Part shown: positions 15,219-21,012 of the stretch, piece after piece
How positions within the stretch are numbered: position 1 is the stretch's first letter
How the letters are laid out: every line of letters starts with the position of its first letter
Assembly (NCBI GenBank): GCA_017628675.1
Contig: JAGBYS010000023.1
Location: 1 to 21,012, forward strand
Direction: 5' to 3'
DNA from: Tidjanibacter sp.
GTDB taxonomy: Bacteria; Bacteroidota; Bacteroidia; Bacteroidales; Rikenellaceae
DNA: 21,012 bases
The notes under the pieces: model-generated
What the model was told of the DNA's origin: nothing
Databases searched by the model: none
The model's input: the letters and a program-made list of their open reading frames with translations, nothing else
Program-made: the position numbers and the translations under genes

Positions 15219-16356
15219 CCTCGCTCAGGAGTAGCCAGCCAATTCGTGCCCCTACCGAGCGTAGGTTCTCTCGTGCAACCTCCCCCTTGAGCGCCTCGCG
15301 TAGTGGCATATCCTTGGGTGTGGCCTCCATAATCTCCTTGAAACCGGCCCTTTGGAGCGGCTCACACCAGAGGACACGCCCACCGACCGCCACCGTTGGT
15401 ATCCCCAGACGGTTGGCTATGGCGAGCACTCCGATGGGCAGTTTGCCCTGCAGGGTCTGACTGTCAATGCGCCCCTCGCCTGTGATTATGAGGGCGCTCC
15501 CCTCGGCTCTGCGCTCGAGCCCTACGGCCTTCAGGACCTCCTCTACGCCACTTTTTATGTCGGCACCCACAAAGGCCCATAGGCCTGCTGCAATGCCTCC
15601 TGCGGCTCCACCGCCCACAAGCGTGGTCATATCCACTCCGAGAGTGCTACGGACCACCTCGGCAAAGTTGTTGACTCCCTTTTCCAGGCGCTCGACATCA
15701 CTCCCCGAGGCCCCCTTTTGGGGTGCAAAGGTGCGTGTGGCACCCTCGGGCCCACAGAGTGGGGTGGTGACATCTGTCACTAAGGTGACCTTTATTTTTC
15801 GCTCGCTGAGCTCACTACTTAGCCCGCTCAGGTCTATGCTTGCCACCCGTTCGAGGTTTGCGCCACAGCCTCGTAGCCTTCGGCCCTCGGAGTCGAAGAA
15901 ACGCACGCCGAGCCCCTCGAGTAGTCCCATTGCGCAATCGTTTGTGGCACTTCCGCCCACGCCAAGCACTATCTCGTGTGCTCCTTTGGCGATGGCGTCC
16001 AAAATCATCCGGCCCACGCCCAGCGAACTTGTTAGGAGTGGGTTGCGCTCCTCGGGGGAGAGTAGGGTGAGCCCTGCTGCGGAGGCCACATCCATAATCG
16101 CCAACCCATTGTGCCAGCCGTAGCGAGCCTCAAGGGGTCTGCCCAGCGGGTCGAGGGTAGCCACCGTGTGCCAACTGCCGCCCAGAGCCTCAGTCAGAAT
16201 ATCGGCTGTGCCTTCGCCGCCGTCGGCCACGGGTACAACCACAACCTCACACTCGGGCACGACGGAACGCACCCCTTCGGCCAAGGCTTCGGCGGCCTCG
16301 CGGGAGGAGAGTGACCCCTTGAAGGAGTCGGTGGCTATGGTTATTTTGGTTCTCAT
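15202..16356 (-). CDS. glxK: Glycerate kinase (GlxK/GarK type)
   Basis: Cytoplasmic kinase of 384 aa of glycerate kinase family 1, which phosphorylates D-glycerate (2-phosphoglycerate is the usual product of this family) and feeds it into lower glycolysis. Signatures are ITIATDSFKGSLSSREAAEA at the N-terminus, VPVADGGEGTADIL, LGVGGSATNDCAMGLLEGLG in the first half, VGGGAAGGIAAGLWAFVGA, and IITGEGRIDSQTLQGKLPIG, which is very characteristic. The frame stays open upstream to 16536, but the MRTK start at 16356 (a Met immediately before the family N-terminus) is clear. No complete promoter lies directly before it: only TATCTTGC, one mismatch from a -7 box, ending 8 bases before the ATG. Read-through from the upstream leader unit at 16404-16564 is therefore a plausible source of transcription. 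Confidence 0.94.
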   Translation of the reverse strand: MRTKITIATDSFKGSLSSREAAEALAEGVRSVVPECEVVVVPVADGGEGTADILTEALGGSWHTVATLDPLGRPLEARYGWHNGLAIMDVASAAGLTLLSPEERNPLLTSSLGVGRMILDAIAKGAHEIVLGVGGSATNDCAMGLLEGLGVRFFDSEGRRLRGCGANLERVASIDLSGLSSELSERKIKVTLVTDVTTPLCGPEGATRTFAPQKGASGSDVERLEKGVNNFAEVVRSTLGVDMTTLVGGGAAGGIAAGLWAFVGADIKSGVEEVLKAVGLERRAEGSALIITGEGRIDSQTLQGKLPIGVLAIANRLGIPTVAVGGRVLWCEPLQRAGFKEIMEATPKDMPLREALKGEVARENLRSVGARIGWLLLSEVCKPR

Positions 16357-16403
16357 TGACACCGCAAGATAGTGATAATTTTTGTAGCGGAGAGGATAGT
16401 GGT

Positions 16404-16437
16404 AAAAAAGTTTGGGATGCCTCACGGCATCCCAAAC
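16404..16437 (-). terminator. Intrinsic terminator upstream of glxK (possible attenuator)
   Basis: On minus, GTTTGGGATGCC (16437 to 16426), loop GTGA, GGCATCCCAAAC (16421 to 16410), then six T (16409 to 16404). The 12-bp stem with a T tract is a textbook terminator on minus only; on plus the stem is followed by CCCC. No minus-strand protein gene precedes it, so it must end an untranslated transcript or act as an attenuator. It lies 47 nt before the glxK ATG. Confidence 0.8.
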
Positions 16438-16528
16438 CCCCCAACTTAAAATACTGATTATGAAAGAATCACTAAAACAACTATTTGCGGTTTGCAAATT
16501 TCTTTGCTCAACGCCAACCATTGCTTTG
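16404..16528 (-). ncRNA. Candidate ~125-nt RNA: glxK attenuator leader or independent small RNA
   Basis: A complete minus-strand transcription unit is visible: promoter TTTG-N19-TAATTTTG (16564 to 16534), predicted start near 16528, and a terminator with T6 ending at 16404. Between them are two more hairpins: ATTTGC-AAACC-GCAAAT (16499 to 16483) and TGATT-CTTTCAT-AATCA (5 bp, near 16472 to 16456). The loop and flank CAAACC (16494 to 16489) is complementary to GGTTTG (16438 to 16433) at the base of the terminator stem, allowing an alternative or pseudoknot pairing. I recognise no known RNA family. glxK lies directly downstream in the same direction, so an attenuator is as likely as a free small RNA. 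Confidence 0.5.
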
Positions 16529-16533
16529 TGGAA

Positions 16534-16564
16534 CAAAATTAGTTATTTTTTTATCAATTCCAAA
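16534..16564 (-). promoter_or_regulatory. Consensus promoter of the glxK-upstream RNA
   Basis: On minus, TTTG (16564 to 16561), a 19-nt spacer, then TAATTTTG (16541 to 16534), a full match to TTTG/TAnnTTTG. It points away from the agmatinase-family gene and toward the terminator at 16437-16404 and glxK. Confidence 0.65.
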
Positions 16565-16585
16565 ACTTTTAATGAAAAAATAGCG

Positions 16586-16593
16586 TATATTTG
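16586..16593 (+). promoter_or_regulatory. Probable -7 promoter box of the agmatinase-family gene
   Basis: TATATTTG fits TAnnTTTG. No proper -33 TTTG is present (only TTTT at 16567-16570, too close). It gives a leader of about 40 nt, A/T-rich, before the ATG at 16642. Confidence 0.5.
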
Positions 16594-16641
16594 TATGAAA
16601 GTAATATACATAAATTAAATTTCTAATACGGTACTGAAAAA

Positions 16642-17697
16642 ATGAATATGAAAGAAGAAAAAAAAGAGTATAACCCATCTGATGTGGGATGCAATAATGG
16701 AAACTACTTCGGTATGCCCTTCACGCCAGAGGAGTCGAGGCTCGTTCTGGTGTCGGCACCTTGGGGTGTGACGGCCTCCTATGGCGGTGGTCAGAGCTAT
16801 GCACCCGATGCAATCATCAACGCCTCCACACAGCTCGACTTCTATGACCCTGTGAGCCGCGATGAGTGGAAGAAGGGTATCGCCACAATCCCCATCGACT
16901 ACTCCATTCAGGATGCAGATTCGCTCCTGAGGAGCGACGCCAAGAAGGTCATCAAGTACCTCGAGGAGGGTGGCACCATCTTCGACTCCTCGATGCTCTC
17001 CACACGCCGTGCAAGGGTAAATATGGGCTCCGCAGAGATTAATTGCAAAATATATGAGCAGACCTCCGAGTGGCTCAATAAGGGCAAGTTGGTGGGCCTT
17101 GTTGGTGGCGACCACAGCACCCCTCTGGGATTCATCAAGGCGCTCGGTGAGAGGTACCCCGGAATGGGTATTCTCCATATCGACGCCCATGCCGACCTGA
17201 GGGAGGCCTATGAGGGCTTCCGCTACTCCCACGCATCGATTATGTACAATGTGCTCAAGGAGGTGGAGGCCGTGAGCAAAATTGTGCAGGTAGGTATTCG
17301 CGACTATTGCGACGATGAGGTTGCTCTGGTGGAGGCCTCCGAGGGCCGTGTTGTGCAGTTCGACGACTACCTGATGGCCGCTGCCCGCTTTGAGGGCAAG
17401 AGTTGGGCCGAGCAGTGCGACGAGATTATCTCCCATCTGCCCGAGAAGGTCTACATCAGCTTCGATATAGATGGTCTTTCGGCCGACAACTGCCCCGGCA
17501 CGGGTACCCCTGTGACGGGCGGACTCGGCTTCAATCAGGCTCTCTACCTGCTCGACAGGGTGACCAAGAGTGGACGCCAGATTGTAGGCTTCGACCTGGT
17601 GGAGGTTGCACAGGACGACAAGGATGGCGAGTGGAATGCCAATGTGGGCGCACGAATGTTATATAAATTGTGCGGATTGATACTAAAATCCAACTAA
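16642..17697 (+). CDS. Agmatinase/arginase-family ureohydrolase
   Basis: Binuclear-manganese ureohydrolase of 351 aa, probably hydrolysing agmatine to putrescine and urea (speB-like), or a related guanidino compound. Metal-ligand motifs are complete: GGDHS (His158), DAHADLR (Asp181, His183, Asp185) and SFDID (Asp275, Asp277). RYSHAS (His197 region) and GFDLVEV with its late glutamate also fit. The family's usual 'DGLDP' after the last motif reads DGLSA here, although the following PGTGTP is intact. The ~35-residue N-terminus (YNPSDVGCNNGNYFGMPFTP) resembles the Bacteroidetes 'agmatinase family' subgroup. No arginine decarboxylase gene lies nearby, so the polyamine role is inferred from the family only. 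The start could also be the in-frame ATG at 16648. Confidence 0.85.
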   Translation: MNMKEEKKEYNPSDVGCNNGNYFGMPFTPEESRLVLVSAPWGVTASYGGGQSYAPDAIINASTQLDFYDPVSRDEWKKGIATIPIDYSIQDADSLLRSDAKKVIKYLEEGGTIFDSSMLSTRRARVNMGSAEINCKIYEQTSEWLNKGKLVGLVGGDHSTPLGFIKALGERYPGMGILHIDAHADLREAYEGFRYSHASIMYNVLKEVEAVSKIVQVGIRDYCDDEVALVEASEGRVVQFDDYLMAAARFEGKSWAEQCDEIISHLPEKVYISFDIDGLSADNCPGTGTPVTGGLGFNQALYLLDRVTKSGRQIVGFDLVEVAQDDKDGEWNANVGARMLYKLCGLILKSN

Positions 17698-17703
17698 ATG
17701 AGT

Positions 17704-17711
17704 TATATTTG
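17704..17711 (+). promoter_or_regulatory. Probable -7 promoter box of the FKBP lipoprotein gene
   Basis: TATATTTG begins 7 nt after the stop of the agmatinase-family gene. A TTG at 17677-17679 is 24 bp upstream, rather far. The leader to the ATG at 17770 is about 50 nt and A-rich (AAACAAAAACAAATAAAT). This box supports a start at 17770 over the longer open frame. Confidence 0.5.
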
Positions 17712-17769
17712 CGGGCTTTTTGGCATAAGCAGAAGAAACTTTATAAAACAAAAACAAATAAATAGAACT

Positions 17770-18531
17770 ATGAAAAAATTTCTTGTAATTGCAGTAGCAG
17801 TTTTCGCAGCTCTCTCGTTGAGCTCGTGCAATGGTAAGGGTAAGGCCCTTAAGACCGACCTCGACAGCCTCTCCTACTTTATGGGTACCAACTTCGGCCA
17901 GTCGGTTAGGAACTTCGTGAATGGCGTTGAGGGTGAGGTAGATATGGAGCTCGTCGTTGCCGGTTTGTATGACTATCTCAACGATGAGGTTGACACCCCC
18001 GACCAGGAGATTATGACCTTCTTGCGCCACTATATGAATGTTGAGAACATCCAGAAGCTCAAAGATGGCAATGCCAGCTATTTCGAGAAGCTCGGCAAGA
18101 AGGATGGCGTACAGAAGACCGAGAGCGGCCTCTACTACAAAATCGTTCGCGAGGGTAACAACGAGAAGAAGGCCCAGTATGACAGCGACAAGGTGAAAGT
18201 TATGTACGAGGGTAAGCTCCGTAACGGCTATGTTTTCGACTCGAGCTACGCTAAGGGCGACACCGTTTCGTTCGGTCTGAACCAGGTGATCAAAGGCTGG
18301 ACCGAGGGTATGAAACTCGTGGGCGAGGGCGGCGAGATTATGCTCTATGTTCCCTATGAGCTCGGTTACGGCACCTATGGCAACCCCCGTGGCGGTATCG
18401 GTGGCTACCAGGCTCTCGAGTTCCGTGTGGAGATTGTTGAGGTAATCCCCACCTCGGAGGAGGAGCTCAAACGCATCGAGGAGGCTAAAGCCAAAGCCGA
18501 GGCTGAGAAGGCCAAAAAGGCTCAGAAATAA
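17770..18531 (+). CDS. FKBP-type peptidyl-prolyl isomerase, lipoprotein
   Basis: Envelope prolyl isomerase of 253 aa. The signal MKKFLVIAVAVFAALSLSSC gives lipidated Cys20. The next residues are NGKGKALK, basic and not acidic, so it probably stays on the periplasmic side. Residues about 28-115 match the helical N-terminal dimerisation region of Mip/FkpA-like FKBPs (DLDSLSYFMGTNFGQSVRN). The FKBP domain spans about 117-227 and keeps the pocket residues: Tyr146, Phe156-Asp157, Phe168, Val173-Ile174, Trp177 (VIKGW), Tyr200 (ELGYG) and Phe218. The C-terminal 25 residues form a Lys/Glu/Ala-rich helix. It likely helps fold exported proteins. A related but diverged paralogue follows downstream. Confidence 0.92.
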   Translation: MKKFLVIAVAVFAALSLSSCNGKGKALKTDLDSLSYFMGTNFGQSVRNFVNGVEGEVDMELVVAGLYDYLNDEVDTPDQEIMTFLRHYMNVENIQKLKDGNASYFEKLGKKDGVQKTESGLYYKIVREGNNEKKAQYDSDKVKVMYEGKLRNGYVFDSSYAKGDTVSFGLNQVIKGWTEGMKLVGEGGEIMLYVPYELGYGTYGNPRGGIGGYQALEFRVEIVEVIPTSEEELKRIEEAKAKAEAEKAKKAQK

Positions 18532-18564
18532 CAATTCTACCCCTTTGGGGTAAAGAATAATGAA

Positions 18565-18601
18565 AAAATGGAGCGACAACTGCAGTCGCTCCATTTTATT
18601 T
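18565..18601 (+). terminator. Rho-independent terminator after the FKBP lipoprotein gene
   Basis: A 13-bp stem, AAAATGGAGCGAC (18565-18577) with GTCGCTCCATTTT (18585-18597), loop AACTGCA, followed by ATTTTTC. A small extra hairpin (TACCCC-TTT-GGGGTA, 18538-18552) precedes it. It separates the two FKBP genes into distinct transcripts. Confidence 0.88.
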
Positions 18602-18604
18602 TTC

Positions 18605-18612
18605 TATCTTTG
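18605..18612 (+). promoter_or_regulatory. Probable -7 promoter box of the second FKBP gene
   Basis: TATCTTTG is a perfect TAnnTTTG match placed right after the terminator tail. No TTTG is seen 19 bp upstream, where the sequence is the terminator stem. Transcription would start near 18619, about 30 nt before the ATG at 18648. Confidence 0.55.
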
Positions 18613-18647
18613 CACGGATAATGGTTCTTAATCCCGAATAGAAACTA

Positions 18648-19508
18648 ATGATGAAACGCACAATCATAACTCTGCTGTCGCTACTGCTGCTGTCGTTGGG
18701 CTTTGCTGAGGCCCAGAATAGCAGGGGTGTGCAACTCAAGAGCGATGTGGACACGCTGGCCTATGCTCTTGGTAGCGACTTCGGACTCTCGCTCCACAAG
18801 ATTACCAACACCCTCGAGGACGACATCGACCTTGAGCTCTTCTTCCGTGGAGTGAATGACTATTTGGAGGGAAAGAGTGCGCTTGGTCAATCCACCGTGA
18901 GGGATTTCCTGCAGACCTACATCAATGAGGTGAACCCCAAGAAGGCACAGCTCAACGCCCAGGACTATCTGAAGGAGATTGCCAAGCAGGAGGGTGTAAA
19001 ACGCACCGATAGTGGCCTCGTGTATGAGATTGTTATCCCCGGCAACAGAAACAAACACGCCACACTCGATACGGACCTTGTGAGAATCAACTACGAGGGT
19101 AAGTTGCGCAATGGCACAGTCTTCGACTCCACCTTTGAGCGCAACGAGTCGGAGCAGTTTGCACTGAATCAGCTCATCAGGGGCCTTGCCGAGGGCATTA
19201 AACTCATTGGCGAGGGCGGTGTCATAAAACTCTGGATACCTCCCCATCTGGGCTATGGTCGCCGCGGCATCTATGGCGGCATTGTCGGCCCCAATCAGGC
19301 CCTTGCCTATACGATCACCCTCATTAGCATTACTCCTACACCCATCCCCGAGCCCGAGCTTGAACCCGAGCCCGAGGCGACAGAGGAGGTTGTTTCGGAG
19401 CCCACTGTCGAGGAGCAGAGCAGCACGACGGCCGCTACTGAGGTGGCTGAGGCTCCCGTGGAGGAGGCTGTGGCCGAGAGTGAGCCAGCAGCCCAGAGCC
19501 AGGAGTAA
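18648..19508 (+). CDS. FKBP-type isomerase paralogue with altered active-site Trp and acidic tail
   Basis: Exported protein of 286 aa with a type I signal (MMKRTIITLLSLLLLSLGFA, then EAQ), so predicted soluble in the periplasm, unlike its lipidated neighbour. The helical N-terminal region (SDVDTLAYALGSDFGLSLHK) and FKBP domain (about 120-228) align with the upstream gene. Pocket residues kept: Tyr149, Phe159-Asp160, Phe171, Ile177, Tyr203; Tyr221 replaces Phe. The key Trp is replaced by Leu180 (LIRGL for VIKGW), so isomerase activity may be weak or the ligand different. From about 230 there is a Pro/Glu-rich tail (PTPIPEPELEPEPEATEE) and then an Ala/Glu/Ser-rich, probably disordered end. The start is 18648 or the adjacent ATG at 18651. 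Confidence 0.88.
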   Translation: MMKRTIITLLSLLLLSLGFAEAQNSRGVQLKSDVDTLAYALGSDFGLSLHKITNTLEDDIDLELFFRGVNDYLEGKSALGQSTVRDFLQTYINEVNPKKAQLNAQDYLKEIAKQEGVKRTDSGLVYEIVIPGNRNKHATLDTDLVRINYEGKLRNGTVFDSTFERNESEQFALNQLIRGLAEGIKLIGEGGVIKLWIPPHLGYGRRGIYGGIVGPNQALAYTITLISITPTPIPEPELEPEPEATEEVVSEPTVEEQSSTTAATEVAEAPVEEAVAESEPAAQSQE

Positions 19509-19566
19509 ACAATCCAATGGGGGCATAGTTAAGTATAGAGTCTAAAGAAAACAGCATACGGTCAAA

Positions 19567-20835
19567 ATGAGTAACGCACCACTTGCCGAACGCCTTCGTC
19601 CGCAGTCGCTCGATGACTACATCGGCCAGAGTCATCTGGTCGGTGAGGGTGGTGTCATTCGCCGCTTCATCGAGAGTGGCAATATCCCCTCGTTCATACT
19701 GTGGGGCCCTCCGGGTGTAGGTAAGACCACGCTGGCAAAACTTGTGGCCTTGTCGCTCGGCCGTCAGATGTTCACCCTTTCGGCCATCGCAAGTGGAGTG
19801 AAGGAGGTGAGAGAGGTTATTGAGGCGGCCAAGAAGAGCCGTTTCTTCTCGCAGGCTGCCCCCATACTCTTCATCGACGAGATTCACCGCTTCAATAAGG
19901 CACAGCAAGATTCGCTCCTCGGAGCCGTCGAGCAGGGTGTCTTCACTCTCATTGGTGCAACTACCGAGAACCCCTCCTTTGAGGTCATCACGCCCCTTCT
20001 GTCGCGCTGCCAGGTCTATGTGCTGAGGGCTATGGACAACGACGAACTGCAGACCCTGCTGGAGCGCGCAATCACCAAGGATGCGGTGCTCCGTGAGCGA
20101 GGTGTGAGGGTGGTGGAGAGCCACGCACTGTTTGAGTTCTCGGGTGGCGACGCAAGGAAACTGCTCAACATTCTGGATATTATGGCAGGAGCCTTGGAGG
20201 GCGAGATTGTGATTGACGACCAGAGGGTTACCGAGTGCTTGCAACAAAATATTGCACTCTACGACAAGTGTGGCGAACAACACTACGACATAATCTCGGC
20301 CTTCATCAAGAGCATACGAGGTAGCGACCCCGATGCGGCCATCTACTACCTGTCGAGAATGTTGGCCGGTGGCGAGGATGTGAAGTTCATTGCCCGCAGG
20401 CTCGTCATCTCGGCCTCGGAGGATGTGGGCCTTGCCAATCCCAATGCACTGCTGTTGGCCAACGCCTGCTTCGATGCGGTGCACAAACTCGGTATGCCCG
20501 AGGCGAGGATTCCCCTGGCCGAGGCGACCATCTATCTGGCCACAAGCCCCAAGAGCAACTCGGCCTATATGGCCGTTAATGAGGCTATGGCCTTTGTCGG
20601 CAGGGATACGACCAATCGCCCTGTGCCTCTGCACCTTAGGAACGCCCCAACCAAACTTATGGACTCGCTGGGCTATGGCAAGGGCTACAAGTATGCTCAC
20701 GACTACAAGGACAACTGGGTGGAGCAGGAGTTTATGCCCTCGGGTCTGGAGGGTAAGCGATTCTACACCCCACAACACAAACGCGAAGTGGATGCAATGG
20801 CCTGGAAAGAGGTGCTCAAAAATCAACCAAAATAA
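19567..20835 (+). CDS. rarA: Replication-associated recombination protein A (AAA+ ATPase)
   Basis: Cytoplasmic clamp-loader-like AAA+ ATPase of 422 aa (RarA/MgsA, related to eukaryotic WRNIP1), acting at stalled replication forks and interacting with SSB. The N-terminus has [20 protein letters not shown]. Walker A is GPPGVGKT (47-54), Walker [16 protein letters not shown] (from 101), sensor 1 [13 protein letters not shown] (from 129) and sensor 2 within [13 protein letters not shown]. The C-terminal tetramerisation part includes [37 protein letters not shown] and the end motif GYKYAHDY. It is intact and of normal length. It lies 58 bp after the second FKBP gene with no terminator and no clear TAnnTTTG box between, so partial co-transcription is possible. 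Confidence 0.96.
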   Translation: MSNAPLAERLRPQSLDDYIGQSHLVGEGGVIRRFIESGNIPSFILWGPPGVGKTTLAKLVALSLGRQMFTLSAIASGVKEVREVIEAAKKSRFFSQAAPILFIDEIHRFNKAQQDSLLGAVEQGVFTLIGATTENPSFEVITPLLSRCQVYVLRAMDNDELQTLLERAITKDAVLRERGVRVVESHALFEFSGGDARKLLNILDIMAGALEGEIVIDDQRVTECLQQNIALYDKCGEQHYDIISAFIKSIRGSDPDAAIYYLSRMLAGGEDVKFIARRLVISASEDVGLANPNALLLANACFDAVHKLGMPEARIPLAEATIYLATSPKSNSAYMAVNEAMAFVGRDTTNRPVPLHLRNAPTKLMDSLGYGKGYKYAHDYKDNWVEQEFMPSGLEGKRFYTPQHKREVDAMAWKEVLKNQPK

Positions 20836-20851
20836 CACTCCCGACAAGTAG

Positions 20852-21012
20852 ATGAAAGGACTTATTACCATAGGAATGTTGGTGCTCTCGAATGTCTTTA
20901 TGACTTTCGCTTGGTATGGCAACCTCAAACTCAAGGATATGAATGGCGGCAAGGACCCATTTCCACTCTTCATTATCATCTTGCTCAGTTGGGGCATTGC
21001 TTTTTTTGAGTA
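20852..21012 (+). CDS. DUF486 family membrane protein, 3' end beyond the window
   Basis: The ATG at 20852 opens a frame that runs to the window edge (53 codons seen). The start MKGLITIGMLVLSNVFMTFA is a hydrophobic helix followed by WYGNLK; a second helix begins at FPLFIIILLSWGIAFFE. This pattern (SNVFMTFAWYGHLK, then SWGIAFFEY) is typical of the DUF486 family, a small membrane protein of about 110-120 aa distantly related to drug/metabolite transporters. Its function is unknown. It lies 16 bp after rarA, so is probably in the same transcript. Confidence 0.8.
   Translation, partial: MKGLITIGMLVLSNVFMTFAWYGNLKLKDMNGGKDPFPLFIIILLSWGIAFFE

Noticed and set aside
16357..16536. Open 60-codon extension upstream of glycerate kinase
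   Set aside because: The family N-terminus starts exactly at the MRTK Met, and the extension covers a terminator hairpin, so it is untranslated leader. Translation coupling through it cannot be fully excluded.
17698..17769. 24-codon extension of the FKBP lipoprotein gene
   Set aside because: It contains the -7 box and an A-rich leader, and would bury the lipoprotein signal that begins at 17770.
1..21012. tRNA genes, CRISPR arrays, insertion sequences or prophage genes
   Set aside because: By eye I found no cloverleaf with a TTC loop, no regularly spaced repeats and no transposase or phage protein; this is not a computed search.

Overview
The window looks like chromosomal DNA from a moderately GC-rich member of the Bacteroidales, probably Rikenellaceae/Alistipes-like. 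The reasons are: promoter boxes of the Bacteroidetes type (TTTG about 19 bases before TAnnTTTG) upstream of many genes; A/T-rich leaders in place of strong Shine-Dalgarno sites; several large lipoproteins with BACON or fibronectin-III-like modules; and phylum-typical families (Omp28-like, surface CotH, DUF486). The genus assignment is inference. I see no tRNA, rRNA, CRISPR array, insertion sequence or prophage gene.

Layout. (1) 211-4101: a cell-surface lipoprotein operon (Omp28-like thioredoxin-fold protein, then a BACON/FN3 lipoprotein). It ends in a REP-like palindromic element and a strong bidirectional terminator. (2) 4123-7682: a small PAS-domain gene on the minus strand, divergent from a beta-barrel outer-membrane protein and a lipoprotein with lamin-tail and CotH-kinase-like domains. 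The divergent promoter region is a near-perfect dyad. (3) 7709-10645: argS (minus) divergent from dus (plus), both acting on tRNA. (4) 10699-13804: a large modular lipoprotein followed by a PnuC-family transporter. (5) 13756-15218, minus strand: a YhhQ/VUT-family queuosine-precursor transporter followed by a small radical-SAM protein with an unusual CX4CX2C cluster motif. (6) 15202-16564, minus strand: glycerate kinase, preceded by a short transcription unit (consensus promoter, about 125 nt, intrinsic terminator) that I read as a new attenuator leader or small RNA. (7) 16586-17697: an agmatinase-family ureohydrolase. (8) 17704-19508: two tandem, related but diverged FKBP-type prolyl isomerases, one a lipoprotein and one predicted soluble. 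(9) 19567-21012: rarA (mgsA), then the start of a DUF486 membrane protein cut by the window edge.

How the genes fit together. Much of the window serves the cell envelope: surface lipoproteins, a beta-barrel protein, and the periplasmic folding catalysts such exports would need. A second theme is tRNA: argS, dus and a candidate queuine-salvage pair. The most promising new items are the transporter plus radical-SAM pair and the untranslated element upstream of glycerate kinase. All functions were assigned by reading motifs; no database search was possible.
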